A DNA stretch of 64,000 bases from Pycnococcus provasolii (taxonomy: Eukaryota > Chlorophyta > Pseudoscourfieldiophyceae > Pseudoscourfieldiales). Positions 47,821 to 57,815 of this stretch are shown piece after piece. The first letter of the stretch is position 1. Every line of letters begins with the position of its first letter. The notes beneath the pieces are model-generated. The model was not told the DNA's origin, searched no databases, and saw nothing but the letters and a program-made list of their open reading frames with translations. The DNA is taken from the NCBI GenBank assembly GCA_049487715.1, contig CP150583.1, positions 416,671 to 480,670 of the forward strand, written 5' to 3'. The position numbers were made by a program, and so were the translations under genes.

Positions 47821-48882
47821 ATGGGCTCCAAGCCGGACGACGAGTACGTGCGCGGGGGACCGCTGCCTTGGGTGGGGGACGGTCACGGGAAACTACGGGT
47901 CGTGTCGTTGTCATGTTGTCTCGTGGCTGCTTGTGTTCGTGGCTGTGATTGTTTGTGTCTCTGCGTTCGTGGCTCTGCTGGTAGGGAAACAACGGTTAGG
48001 TGGTATGGTGGATGAAAGCGACGGGACGGGGTGGTGTGTGAAAGCATACTGTGGTGTGCATGGCGGTTGGAAACGACGACAGACAATAACACACTGACTC
48101 GTGGCCACCCTCCCCCAAACAAACAACAACAAAACGCACACGTATTCCACACGCGCAGCTATGACTACCTGTTCAAGGTGGTTCTGATCGGGGACAGCGG
48201 CGTCGGCAAGAGTAACCTCCTGTCGCGCTTTACGCGAAACGAGTTCTGCCTAGAGAGCAAGAGCACCATTGGCGTCGAGTTTGCGACGAGGAGCCTGCCC
48301 ATTGACGGGAAGACAATCAAGGCACAGATTTGGGATACCGTACGTAGCACACGTCTACCACTTCCCTGCCCACTTGCACCTCCGGATGAACTGACAACCA
48401 ACCATACCAAAACAAAACCACAGGCTGGCCAAGAGCGGTACCGCGCAATCACAAGCGCTTACTACCGTGGCGCGGTGGGCGCGCTGCTTGTGTACGATAT
48501 CACCAAGACGGTGACGTTTGAGAACGTGGAGAGGTGGTTGAAGGAGTTGCGGGACCACGCGGATGCGAATATTGTCATCATGCTCGTGGGAAATAAGAGC
48601 GATCTGAGGCACCTGCGCGCGGTGAGCACCGAGGAGGCGGCTGCATTTTGCGAGAAGGAGGGTTTATCCTTCATTGAGACGTCTGCGCTTGAGTCGACGA
48701 ACGTGGAGCTGAGCTTCAAGCAGATTTTGGAGGAGATTTACGGCATAGTGAGCAAGAACCGTATGGCGAGCGAGGAGGGTCCGAGCGCGTCGGTTCCGAA
48801 GGGAAACACGATTGCCATCACGCCCGGCGGCGGCGACGACAGCTCGAGTGCGTCCAAGTCGAAGAGCAAGTGCTGCTCGTAG
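47821..48882 (+). CDS. Rab11/RabA-type small GTPase, two introns
   Basis: Exons 47821-47843, 48159-48339 and 48424-48882 give 220 residues starting [20 protein letters not shown]. Both donors are GTACGT-type. GTPase motifs: GDSGVGKS, switch 1 with [30 protein letters not shown] (formed by the second splice), GNKSDLRHL and [11 protein letters not shown]. The RabF residues and HLRAV match Rab11/RabA, which directs recycling endosome and trans-Golgi traffic. The C-terminus ends in KCCS, compatible with double prenylation. The second intron (84 bases) is a multiple of three and stop-free, so retention would insert 28 residues just before switch 2. Confidence 0.95.
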
Positions 48883-48982
48883 TAGAGAAGGCGATACGCG
48901 CGCACGCCGAGAGCCAAAAGTAAAAAACTGGAAGGTCGTCCGTTCCCTCCTCCTCAAGGCAATCCCCTTTTGAGGTCGTGCG

Positions 48983-49015
48983 TTAGGGTTAGGGTTAGGG
49001 CTCGCGCTTAGGGTT
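48983..49015. repeat. Interstitial telomere-like tract upstream of the M50 gene
   Basis: GTTAGGGTTAGGGTTAGGG followed by CTTAGGGTTACGG, about 65 bases before the M50 protease ATG and 100 bases after the Rab stop. Confidence 0.88.
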
Positions 49016-49080
49016 ACGGAAGGTTCACCGATTTCCTTGTCCCTTCACGCGCCATTTCTCGTATTCTCCTGCTGGCTGCC

Positions 49081-49902
49081 ATGTCGTCCCCGTCTCCGGC
49101 GTCTGAGCTCGAAGTGCCGCCCCACCTGCAGCGCGCGACGAAGGTGTTTTCGATCTTCGACATCGACGTCTACATGTCGCACTTCATGGTCATACTGCTC
49201 GTCTTCGCCACCGTCTCGTCGTCGGACTGGTCAGCGTCTGGCATCATATTTCGAATCATCGTCTACGGACCGCTCCTCTTTGGCACGGTGCTCGTGCACG
49301 AGCTCGGACACGCGCTGGCGTGTCGGCGTCAAGGTGGCGTCTGCCACCACATCCTTCTCTGGCCGCTCGGAGGACTCGCGTACATCTCGCACGACGCCGG
49401 GCCAAAAGCCGACCTATGGGTTGCATTCGCTGGACCACTCACTCACGTTCCTATGTGCCTGCTATGGTTCTTCATGCTCCTCATCTCCACAGGTGGCAAC
49501 GCTTCGCTCTTCCCCGTGACAAACTCGTATCTTGTCATATTTTTTGCCACGGCAACTTCAATCAACCTCGCGCTGATGATATTCAACCTGCTCGTGCCGG
49601 CTCACCCGCTGGATGGCGGACGAATACTGGTTGACATACTTCTGTGGGCGAAACTTCCGCTGCGCCAAACGGCTATCATCACGGTTTGCGTGAGCGTTCC
49701 CCTAGCGTTGGTCATGTGTCTTCACTGGACGTTCATGCCGTTCAACGTAATCACGATATTTGTCGGGCTATGGATCATCTTCAACGACGTGACTGTGATT
49801 ACTGCGTTGCGAGATGGTGTCATCGACTGCCATCCGATGTTCGCGCACTTATCGCCGTCTGATCGAGCGACGATGCAGAACAATCCCGTGGGCGGTGTGT
49901 GA
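49081..49902 (+). CDS. M50 (site-2-protease-like) membrane metalloprotease
   Basis: A 273-residue multi-pass membrane protein. Zinc ligands are His73 and His77 in VLVHELGHALACRR, with Glu74 catalytic, and Asp178 in VPAHPLDGGRILVD, both inside hydrophobic segments as in the S2P/M50 family. A conserved-looking loop LLWPLGGLAYISHDAGPKA and AFAGPLTH also fits. There is no PDZ or CBS domain, so it is the short SpoIVFB/YwhC-like form. Substrate unknown; family members release membrane-tethered regulators. No transit peptide is obvious, so the membrane is not known. Confidence 0.9.
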   Translation: MSSPSPASELEVPPHLQRATKVFSIFDIDVYMSHFMVILLVFATVSSSDWSASGIIFRIIVYGPLLFGTVLVHELGHALACRRQGGVCHHILLWPLGGLAYISHDAGPKADLWVAFAGPLTHVPMCLLWFFMLLISTGGNASLFPVTNSYLVIFFATATSINLALMIFNLLVPAHPLDGGRILVDILLWAKLPLRQTAIITVCVSVPLALVMCLHWTFMPFNVITIFVGLWIIFNDVTVITALRDGVIDCHPMFAHLSPSDRATMQNNPVGGV

Positions 49903-50102
49903 TGAGAAGATTTTGAGCTGTTTGCATATGTAACAAACTTTGACAACGACACGTTGAGATGAAAAATGTTTTCTTTTTGTTTTTTCTTTCACACAAACAA
50001 CACAAAACACCCTTCTTTTTCGTTTCTATGTTTGCGTGATCTTCCTCTGTTTGGAAAGGAAAAGGATTATGCACAAAAGGGAACCGTGCGTACTTGGACA
50101 GC

Positions 50103-51850
50103 TTACCACTTAATGAAGTCGCTGTCCCGCCTCACAAGCACTGTGCCTGCGGGAGGTTGGTTCGGTGCACCAACAGCGCCACCAAACGACGACTGCTGTG
50201 CGAATGGATTGGATGCGTTAGCTGGCGGTGGCATGCCTCCCATGGCGCCCATGCCCGGCTGCTGCATCCCGGGAACTCCGCCCATCATCGGCTGCATCAT
50301 GGGTTGTTGCATAGGAGCCATGCCACCCATCATCGGTGGCGCGGCCATCGGGCGCGCACCGCCCATCATCCCCTGGGGCGAAGGCGAGTTTGCAAATACA
50401 GCCTCTGGAAGTGCACCCGTCGATTGCACGCCACCCACCTGCATTTGCTGCAGAAGTTGTGTCGGATGAGGTGCGGCAGGGTTCACCGCGGGCATGCCCG
50501 GAGCCATCGCCTTCACCTTAGGAGCGCTCGAACTTACCTCCGGTGTCGCGCCGAACCCGTCGCTTGCTGAAAACGGGTCCGCTGCAACGGATGTGGTGGC
50601 GGCGGATGTGGCCACCGGTGATGGTACCATGAGCTCTGCGAGCGCAGCTTCCGTGCTCAGGCGCGCCGGCTGTGCCGCCGCGGGAGATGCGGAGAATCCG
50701 AAACCCGCCGCTGCTCCCGCGGGTGATGCAGCCGCTCCCACGTCAAGGATTGCGCCGCCCATCGCCGGGGAACCGTTGTTTGTGCTGCCCGGTGGCGTGA
50801 CTCCGTCCGTGCTCCGTGGCGCGTTGGCGACGTACTCCTCGAGACTCGAGAGAAAGCTCTTCGGCGGCTGCTCGAAGTCAGGCAGGTTCAGGTCGTTGGT
50901 TGTCAGGTTGAGCTTCGCGCGGTCGTAGAGCCGCGTCACCGCTTCAAGCTGCCGACAGTGCGCCTTGTACAGCTGAAGTCCTTCCTTGGCGTCGCTACGA
51001 CTCATCTCGAAGAAACGGTCGACTAGGTTCATGACAAGCACGTTTGCGCAGCAGAGTATGCTTCGACTCTCCTGGAGTGCCAGCTTCAGCGCCGAGCCGG
51101 CTGTCGTGCACCTCTGCACGTCGGGACCCTCCGGTGTGAGCGCGACGAGCCGAGAGATGAGGCGCTGCACGGAAGCTAGGTACTTCAGGACATCCTTTGG
51201 CGGCATGTCGCGACACTTGGCTATCGCCGCTTCGCCATCCTGGTGCATGTCAAACGCCAGCTCATCGGTGACAGCCGTGCGTTCTTCGACGTACGCCGCA
51301 TACGTGCGAACCCAACCCGACAGCTCGATCGTGTTCGGGCTCGTTTCATCCTTAAAGTGAGTGAGTCCGTAGTTGTTCTTTGCGCCGACGTCGTGAACAG
51401 CCTTATTCGCACGCTGGGGGCACTCTAGAGCGATGCGGTGCAGGCAAACGAGCGCCTTGCAAGCCACGACATATGAGTCGGATTCCGCCGCACGCTTCGC
51501 GAGCTCCTTGGCAACGTACACCGGCCCCGCCTCCATGCCCGCAGGTGGCGGTCCTGGTCCGCCGCACGCAGCCACGATACCTGTGAATTGTGTTTGTTTG
51601 TTTGTTTGTTTGTTTAGAGCGGTGAGCGTGTGTGCGGCTGTGAGTTTTCACGTGTCGTTGCGTGCGTTTTCTAAGGTGCGCCGCTGATATTTGATGACGT
51701 ACTTTGCACGTGTTTTCCCTTAGGCGCACCCTCGGTATGGTCAGTCGCCTTGACGATGGCGACGTTCGTTTCCTTGTAGTCGCTGTTCATGGACATGGAC
51801 GCCATGGCTACAGCGGCATTGTCGACGAGGGAGCGGTTTCCAAACACCAT
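50103..51850 (-). CDS. ANTH-domain clathrin assembly protein (AP180/CALM-like), one intron
   Basis: Exon 1 (51703-51850) encodes MVFGNRSLVDNAAVAMAS to KGKHVQ; exon 2 (50103-51580) continues SIVAACGG. The donor is GTACGT, the intron 122 bases, and the product 541 residues. The ANTH fold shows NVAIVKATDHTEGAPKGKHV, the phosphoinositide-binding region, then YVAKELAKRAAESDSYVVAC and LVCLHRIALECP. The protein should bind PI(4,5)P2 and clathrin during endocytosis. The C-terminal 240 residues are Pro/Ala/Met/Gly-rich and disordered, with repeated MGGMAPMQQP-like units; DPF-like adaptor-binding and NPFAQQ motifs occur (NASNPFAQQSS). Shorter than many plant AP180 proteins. Confidence 0.88.
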
Positions 51851-52728
51851 GGTTTTCTGCGTATGATATGACTTTTCGCCTGATGAACGGTGGGAAAAAA
51901 ACGCCACCTCACCTTCCCCTTCACCGAGTTAAGTTGAGGTAACGATGGTTCTTTCTTCTGTGAGAAATGAGTGGATGTCTTTGCACGCGTATACTGCACA
52001 CGTTGCGAACGCGAGAGTCGCACGAGCTGCCTTGCACGCGCTGGCCACCAAGGTGCGAGGCCCAGGCGTCGGCTTATTTGTGTCTTTTGTCGTGCGCGTG
52101 TGCCCTGGGGAGGGGGAGGGGGAGGAGAATAAATGGAAATGCGCGTCGTGTGGGTGGGGAGGAGGGGAAGGATTATTCCTACTACAGGTCTCATCAGGAA
52201 GGTGGTTTGATCAGCTGATGCCCTAACCTAATGACCCGAGGGGAAGGGGAGGGGGAGGGCAAAAAGGGGGCCGTCTTTCTTTTTTTCTTTCTTTCTGCTG
52301 TTCGTGCTCGACGGCACCTCGACGTCGCGACTTCAGGCCTTCATGGTAGACCGAAAGATTACATCACGTGATCAGCCACAACACAAGCCATGCGGGAGCG
52401 AGAGAGTGTCAGAGAGTCAGAGAGAGAAAGAGAGAACCTGCCCGCTTCCCACTGCAAGGGCTGCAGGAGTCGGCAGAGGGGAGTCGGTAGGGCACGCTGC
52501 TTTTTTTGTTGAGATACGTGACATCACAGCTTACTTACCAGAGAACGTCCACCCTGCAGGCCTCCGTGCGGCGAAACGTCGTCCGTCCCCCGTGCTTCGG
52601 CTTCGGACGCGTGTTGACTACTCTTGGCAACACCCCACCCCAGACGTCCCTCGAGCTCTCAAGACGCCGCGCCAAACCTCCCCGGGCGGCCGACCCTTAC
52701 AACGGAGTTTAGCTTGGAGTTTGGCGCG
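51851..52728. other. Divergent ANTH/NHL 5' gap
   Basis: No gene is seen. It has GAG/GGGGA-rich stretches near 52107-52125 and 52241-52260 and AGAG repeats near 52410-52437. Open sequence in frame upstream of the NHL start lacks a signal peptide. A CCTAACCTAATG word occurs at 52222. Confidence 0.45.
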
Positions 52729-54576
52729 ATGTCCACGAACAACGCGACGTTCCGCCTTCTCCTCTGGGCACTAGCCGCCGTAGCGGCACGCGCGTGCACG
52801 TTCCCGCGCTGGCAGACTGGCAAGGTGGAGCAACTCGCGGGTGGATATCCGCCGTACAAAATATCCGCGGACGACGAGGACTGCTGCACGCCGGGGTACA
52901 AAGGATCGCTGCTCAACGGAGAGAAGGGGTACAAGACAACCTTCAACGGCCCGAAGGGGTTGGCGCTCTCAAAGGACGAGACGTACCTCTTCGTTGCCGA
53001 CTCGTACAACCACGTCATACGCGCGGTGCTCGCGCGTACGTACAACACAGGCGGGTCGATCACGATGGCCGGAAGTGGCACCTGTGTGCCCTACGACGCG
53101 TGCGGCAAACCGGGAGAGTGCAAGCCGTTCAGCGTGTGCACGTCCGGGTTCCGCGACGGGGACGGCGCAGCCGCGCTCTTCAACGATCCGTGGAGTCTAC
53201 ACGTCAGTAAAGACGGAAAGACGCTGTATGTTGCAGACAGGGGCAACCACGCGATCCGTGCCGTGAAGTACGATGGAAAGGATGCGTCGAAGGGCGTTTC
53301 CGTGACGACCGTTGCAGGTGGCGTCGGAACAGGTGGTGCCGCCGCCGCGGGATATGCGAACGGCGATGCGCTGACTGTTGCACGGTTTTCGAGCCCGAAA
53401 AGTGTTGCTGAGAGCGATAACGGCAGGTTCCTGTTTGTCGCTGACTCGGACAACGCAATGGTTCGCGCTATTCACCTCCTTACGAACCAGGTGACCGACC
53501 TTGTTGGCGTTGGCCATTTCTGGTCGCCCAAAGCGCTCATCATCGTGCCGTTCATGCCAAATACCTTGCTTGTTGGCGACGAGCCCACTGGCTCGTTGTC
53601 GAGTGGCGCCGTCGTGAGAAAAGTTGACATCGGCACGCTCAAAGTTACGCTGTTCGCTGGCGGGTGCACTCCCCCCGACAGCAAAAATTGCTCGCGAGGG
53701 AACGACGATCGTGACGGGTTTGCCCTCGAGTCGCGTTTCAACGGTATTTCGTCGATGAGCGTCAAGGGAAACAACTCGGATGAAAATCCCGTGCTCGTAT
53801 TCGTGTCAGAACCTGGGCGCAATAACAAGAACATCGACAAGGTGCGCGTGATCGAGCCTAACATTCGCAACGTCACAACCGTGCATGTGCAAGACTCGGC
53901 TGCGGAACGCGAGGTGTACACGAACGACGGTGGGGTCGCGGTTCGTGCAGACGGCGAACGCGTTTGGGTCACAGTTCAGGATCGACACGTCATCCGTGTC
54001 ATCGTCACGGAAGCACCGCCGCCACCCGCGCGGTTGAAGCCGCCGCCGCCACCCCCTCCACCGTTTCCTCCGCGTTCCCCCCGGCCACCTCCTCCAACGC
54101 CGCCGCGCCCACCACCTCCGCCGCCACGACCACCGAGCCCACCACCGCCAAGCCCACCACCACCACCGAACCCACCACCACCACCGTATTTTGAAACCAC
54201 GACAACAACGACGACGACAACAACGACGACGACCACAGCGGCAACGACGACGACATCTACAACCACAACAGCGGCGACGGTGGATGTGGCCGCAGCGGCG
54301 ACAACCACAAGCACGGCTACGACGACATCAACAACGGTGGCACGAACGTCTAGCGCCACGATGGCAGCATCTCATGTCGGGTGCGTCTCCGGGTGTGCAC
54401 ATGGTCAGGTGGATGAACAAACTACATGGATTGATGCGCCGCGCATTAATCACACCGAAGTTGCGTCGCCAGGACTCATGGCGGCGACGAGTTCCGCCAG
54501 GTACGCAGTTGGTGTTTTTGCACTTCTCGCCGGCGCGGTGTTTGCTGCGGAAGCAGCACTTCCCGCCGAACCGTAG
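52729..54576 (+). CDS. Secreted NHL-repeat protein with extensin-like and Thr-rich stalk
   Basis: Start MSTNNATFRLLLWALAAV opens a signal peptide, giving 615 residues. NHL/beta-propeller blades at about 60-430 include LALSKDETYLFVADSYNHVI, LHVSKDGKTLYVADRGNHAI and NGRFLFVADSDNAMVRAI, each ending in the R-A-V/I typical of NHL repeats. Residues about 430-488 are Pro-rich with SPPPP/PRPPPP units like algal hydroxyproline-rich glycoproteins. Residues 489-540 are Thr/Ala-rich. The C-terminus is hydrophobic (YAVGVFALLAGAVFAAEAAL) and may be a GPI signal. Probably a cell-wall or surface protein; the propeller ligand is unknown. Confidence 0.82.
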   Translation: MSTNNATFRLLLWALAAVAARACTFPRWQTGKVEQLAGGYPPYKISADDEDCCTPGYKGSLLNGEKGYKTTFNGPKGLALSKDETYLFVADSYNHVIRAVLARTYNTGGSITMAGSGTCVPYDACGKPGECKPFSVCTSGFRDGDGAAALFNDPWSLHVSKDGKTLYVADRGNHAIRAVKYDGKDASKGVSVTTVAGGVGTGGAAAAGYANGDALTVARFSSPKSVAESDNGRFLFVADSDNAMVRAIHLLTNQVTDLVGVGHFWSPKALIIVPFMPNTLLVGDEPTGSLSSGAVVRKVDIGTLKVTLFAGGCTPPDSKNCSRGNDDRDGFALESRFNGISSMSVKGNNSDENPVLVFVSEPGRNNKNIDKVRVIEPNIRNVTTVHVQDSAAEREVYTNDGGVAVRADGERVWVTVQDRHVIRVIVTEAPPPPARLKPPPPPPPPFPPRSPRPPPPTPPRPPPPPPRPPSPPPPSPPPPPNPPPPPYFETTTTTTTTTTTTTTAATTTTSTTTTAATVDVAAAATTTSTATTTSTTVARTSSATMAASHVGCVSGCAHGQVDEQTTWIDAPRINHTEVASPGLMAATSSARYAVGVFALLAGAVFAAEAALPAEP

Positions 54577-54678
54577 TCCAAAGGCGTGTACCGCAACTTC
54601 AATTTTTTTTTGAACTTTTTCGTTTTGCCTTTTGTTTGAAAAAAAAGGATGGAATTTGTCGTCCGTTACAGCCACGTC

Positions 54679-55362
54679 TTAGATAGGCTCAACCGCGGTC
54701 GGGTCAGGTGCCTGGTTATCGTACATGGCGGTGCGCATCTTCTCCTTAAACGCATTCATCGGCACGGGCGCCTTAGGATCGTACATGCCCGCACCCACGC
54801 CAAACTCGCCCTTCGCTCCCGTGACGTTGAACACTGCGTTGTTGCATTGCTCCGCCGTGACCTTTCCCGTTCGCGTTTTGTCGAACATGTGGAACATCGC
54901 CTCTAGTTCCGCTTCGGTGAAGTCGTGCATGTGCTCGGCGTTGGAACCGATGAGAAGAGCTTTCTGCAGCGACTCGAGCCTTTCGACGAGGAAATCTTCC
55001 GGCTTGTCTGGCTTGTGCACGAGCAGCGTCGCGACGGAGTGCTCAATGAGCTTGTGCAGGTTATTTTTGGTGAGGTATTCCTCTGCAAGCGCCTCTGGCG
55101 ACTTTTTGAAGTGCAGTCCGTTTGACTCGCCCTTTTCAATGACGAAGTCGTAGAACTCGTCAAAGTCGAGCACGCGGTCGTCGTTGAGGTCCGCCGCCTT
55201 GAACAGCGTTTTGCGAATCTGCGAGACGTCGAGTCCGAGGAGGTCCCACCTCACCTCCTTGTTGGCGTATCCCTGCCTGAGCTCCTTGAAGGTGAGCTTG
55301 CCGTCCGCGACGCTGTCGAGCTGGTTGAATATTCGGCGCACGAGAGGCTCGTACGCGCGCAT
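54679..55362 (-). CDS. EF-hand protein with RIIa/DPY30-like segment (EFCAB10-like)
   Basis: A 227-residue protein. One canonical EF-hand loop is DLNDDRVLDFDE; two weaker ones are DSVADGKLTFKE and DKTRTGKVTAEQ. In the middle, AEEYLTKNNLHKLIEHSVATLL then HKPDKPEDFLVERLESL is an RIIa/DPY30-type dimerisation helix pair, ordered as in EFCAB10. RIIa/DPY30 proteins dock on radial-spoke and fibrous-sheath proteins, so an axonemal role is likely, matching the IFT20 gene elsewhere in the window. The extra N-terminal EF-hand pair makes it longer than animal EFCAB10. It converges with the NHL gene. Confidence 0.75.
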   Translation of the reverse strand: MRAYEPLVRRIFNQLDSVADGKLTFKELRQGYANKEVRWDLLGLDVSQIRKTLFKAADLNDDRVLDFDEFYDFVIEKGESNGLHFKKSPEALAEEYLTKNNLHKLIEHSVATLLVHKPDKPEDFLVERLESLQKALLIGSNAEHMHDFTEAELEAMFHMFDKTRTGKVTAEQCNNAVFNVTGAKGEFGVGAGMYDPKAPVPMNAFKEKMRTAMYDNQAPDPTAVEPI

Positions 55363-56146
55363 GTTACCTTATGGCGTGTATTCTTTCTCCCCTCGTCTAC
55401 TCGTGTGCTGCTGCTGCTGCTGCTGCTGTGCGCTGCTCGAGGAGGTGCTTCTGCTTCTGCTGTGCCGCTGAGGGTAGTGTGCGTTGTTGTTGTTGGTGCA
55501 GCGGCGTACTGAGGGGGAGGGCGAGGGTGAGACGTTCCCTTCCTTCCCTTACCCGGGTTAGACTAGACGAGTGAGGCGGGGCCCACCCACCCAAGAGGGT
55601 GCGGTGCGTCTTGTCTGGCCCGACCAAACGGGGGGCATCCCCCATCCCTCATACCTATTCCCTCCTCCCTCAGATGTCCGACCTCAGGCATCAGGGGACT
55701 ACTGTACCTATGCGGGGGCGTCGTCGTTCTCCCCCTCTCCCTTCCCTTCCCCTCCCTTCCCCTCGGAGACCGGTCATTCGGTCAACGACATATATGCGTC
55801 TGCCATACCTAGGCTAGCAAGGGTCAGGCCCGCAGCTCTCTCTCTCAGTCTCTCTCTCTCTCTCTCTCCGCCTGGGGAAAAAGAGGAGGGGAGGTCACCT
55901 CCCACCTCATTTCACCTGCTTGGCGTGAGTCGGGACGCATGAGTCGGGCCTCAAGGAAAACCTCATTTGACTCAAGGTGGGTGCAATAGTCGCAACATGG
56001 GAAGAAATCAGGAGGACATGACCTCACCACAAGTCCATTCTCCTCCTGCCGTCCTGCCCCTCTTCATCTCTCTCTCTCTCTCTAACTGCTTTTTCTGCGC
56101 CCGATCCAACACCACTTTCCGATTGATTCCCAACCTCCTCCTCGGC
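55363..56146. other. Divergent EF-hand/glycosyltransferase 5' gap
   Basis: No gene is seen. It contains CTG repeats (55405-55430), CT microsatellites (55836-55870 and 56066-56085) and pyrimidine-rich promoter-like sequence. No telomere-like tract longer than one unit. Confidence 0.45.
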
Positions 56147-57415
56147 ATGGCGAACACGACGGCGGCGTCTCACGCAAGAGCCGCTCCGCTCATACTCCTG
56201 TACGTCTCGTGCGCGCTCCTGACTTGGTGCGCGCTACTGCCGCATGCACAAGGCGTGTCTTTGGCCGCCTCGAAGTCAGGCGTGACACCACCCATCAAGG
56301 CGGCCGGTGGTTTGCCCACCGTGTGGTTGTACACGTCCGTCGCGTGCGACTACGACGGCGCCGTGCTGCTTCCACACTTCCTCGAGCACTACATACACGG
56401 CTTCGGCATCGACGCGAGAAGACTGCTCGTAGTCGTGAACCACAACCCAGACAACCCAGACAAAGAACAGGTGGCAAGAGGTAAGGCTAACCTGGAGCGT
56501 GTGAAGGATGTTCTCGCAAGCTACGGCGCGCCAAGCCCGAAGATGTGGATGTCGCAGTATAGCAGCGAGGAACTGTACCAATACCGCCTCGAGCTCATGG
56601 AGCAGACTGGACCCAACGACTGGATCGTGCACGCGGATAGCGACGAGTTCCACGACTTTCGAGGCTTGTCTGAGATGCGCGCGCGTGCGAAGAGCGACAG
56701 CCTTCCCCTTGCAGCATACTTTGCAAGCTTGATGAAACGAGGAATCAACAACGTCGGCGGCGAGTACCTCGACCGCGTCGCAGAGGGTGGTGAGCTTGCG
56801 GCACTGCGATCAAGTCCCGGCATTCAACAGCAGTACCCTCTCAAGTGCGGTGTGATTCGCGAGCTCGTCGCAAGCCGGAACGTAAAGGCGATGGCTTACA
56901 TGGGCATGTTCCGCAGTGACCGTGGCAACCATCAGGTGGTTCGACCGGTTAAGGCGCGCGCGTACTACGGCCCGAGTTCACAGAACGAGAAGGGTGGCCG
57001 TGGCGTGTACGGGCAAGCGGACTACTACAAGCTCACTCCGTACTCAAAGTATCCGAAGCGTTATGCGTACAACTGCCAGCGCGGCGACGTCGAGGTGCGG
57101 TATCCGCTTCCAGATGGCATGGGCTCGTGTGGCGACAAGGCACATCCTGAAGGCAAGTCGTTCGGCGCGTCAAATGGACTTGTTCCGAAGGGCCTTCCTC
57201 GCGACGAGGCGACGGGCGCGCGCGTTCACCACTTCAAGTGGCACGACCGCGTGAAAAATTCCATCAGCGACCGCCTAAAGTTTTACAGCAGCGAGAGGTT
57301 CACTGGCGGTCAGGGCACGCCTCGCTACGACTGGTACAAGGACAGCCAGAAGCTGATGGACAACGTGGTGAAGACGGGCCGCATTGACACCGTGAAGGCC
57401 CAGTGTAAGTATTGA
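56147..57415 (+). CDS. Secretory glycosyltransferase-like protein (GT2/GT92-type fold)
   Basis: Start MANTTAASHARAAPL is followed by a signal or anchor helix (LILLYVSCALLTWCALLP); 422 residues. The GT-A-like pattern shows VWLYTSVACDYDGAVLLPHF near the fold start, VVVNHNPDNPDKEQ, the metal-binding DxD-like block WIVHADSDEFHDF, and a late HHFKWHDRVKNSI block, as in DUF23/GT92 and related plant transferases. The likely site is the Golgi lumen, acting in wall or glycoprotein synthesis. The donor and acceptor are unknown. The exact family is uncertain because the match is to the motif order only. Confidence 0.7.
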   Translation: MANTTAASHARAAPLILLYVSCALLTWCALLPHAQGVSLAASKSGVTPPIKAAGGLPTVWLYTSVACDYDGAVLLPHFLEHYIHGFGIDARRLLVVVNHNPDNPDKEQVARGKANLERVKDVLASYGAPSPKMWMSQYSSEELYQYRLELMEQTGPNDWIVHADSDEFHDFRGLSEMRARAKSDSLPLAAYFASLMKRGINNVGGEYLDRVAEGGELAALRSSPGIQQQYPLKCGVIRELVASRNVKAMAYMGMFRSDRGNHQVVRPVKARAYYGPSSQNEKGGRGVYGQADYYKLTPYSKYPKRYAYNCQRGDVEVRYPLPDGMGSCGDKAHPEGKSFGASNGLVPKGLPRDEATGARVHHFKWHDRVKNSISDRLKFYSSERFTGGQGTPRYDWYKDSQKLMDNVVKTGRIDTVKAQCKY

Positions 57416-57473
57416 TGTTACAATTTTTTTTCTGTGTGCTGTTGATCTAACTGACCACGGCAATTAAAAGCAC

Positions 57474-57815
57474 TCAGTGAAGCGTGAACCCCGGCCCGTT
57501 GGGATGCCTCTGCACCGCGCTTAAACGCAGCGTCACGATAAGCTCATCCTCCGTCATGCTCACGAGCTCCGTCACCGTGCCATCCTTTTCGTACTTTTCT
57601 CGTGGGTTGTTCAGCCCGTCTCGGTGTCCGTCCTCGATACCCTTTCGCAAGATGCACATCTTGTCGTACGCAACCGCCGCAGCTTCCATGGTGTTGAAGT
57701 GGCCAAGGTACAGCTCGCCGTCGCCGTCCCAGACGCGCGCACGCCAGAGCCCTGCGTTGCGATAAACCCCCTTGGGCATTTTTTCCACCGCGGGCGCATC
57801 CTTCTTAGGCGGCAT
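57474..57815 (-). CDS. Small single AP2-domain protein
   Basis: A 113-residue protein starting MPPKKDAPAVEKMPKG. An AP2-like domain covers about residues 15-70: KGVYRNAGLWRARVWDGDGE, YLGHFNTMEAAAVAYDKMCI, matching the Y-R-G-V start, the W-R/E-A-x strand, L-G-x-F/Y and the E-A-A-x-A-Y-D helix of AP2/ERF factors. The C-terminal 40 residues (TVTELVSMTEDELIVTLRL) contain a possible helix. A lone AP2 domain in so short a protein could be a DNA-binding regulator. It converges with the glycosyltransferase gene with 58 bases between stops. Confidence 0.8.
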   Translation of the reverse strand: MPPKKDAPAVEKMPKGVYRNAGLWRARVWDGDGELYLGHFNTMEAAAVAYDKMCILRKGIEDGHRDGLNNPREKYEKDGTVTELVSMTEDELIVTLRLSAVQRHPNGPGFTLH

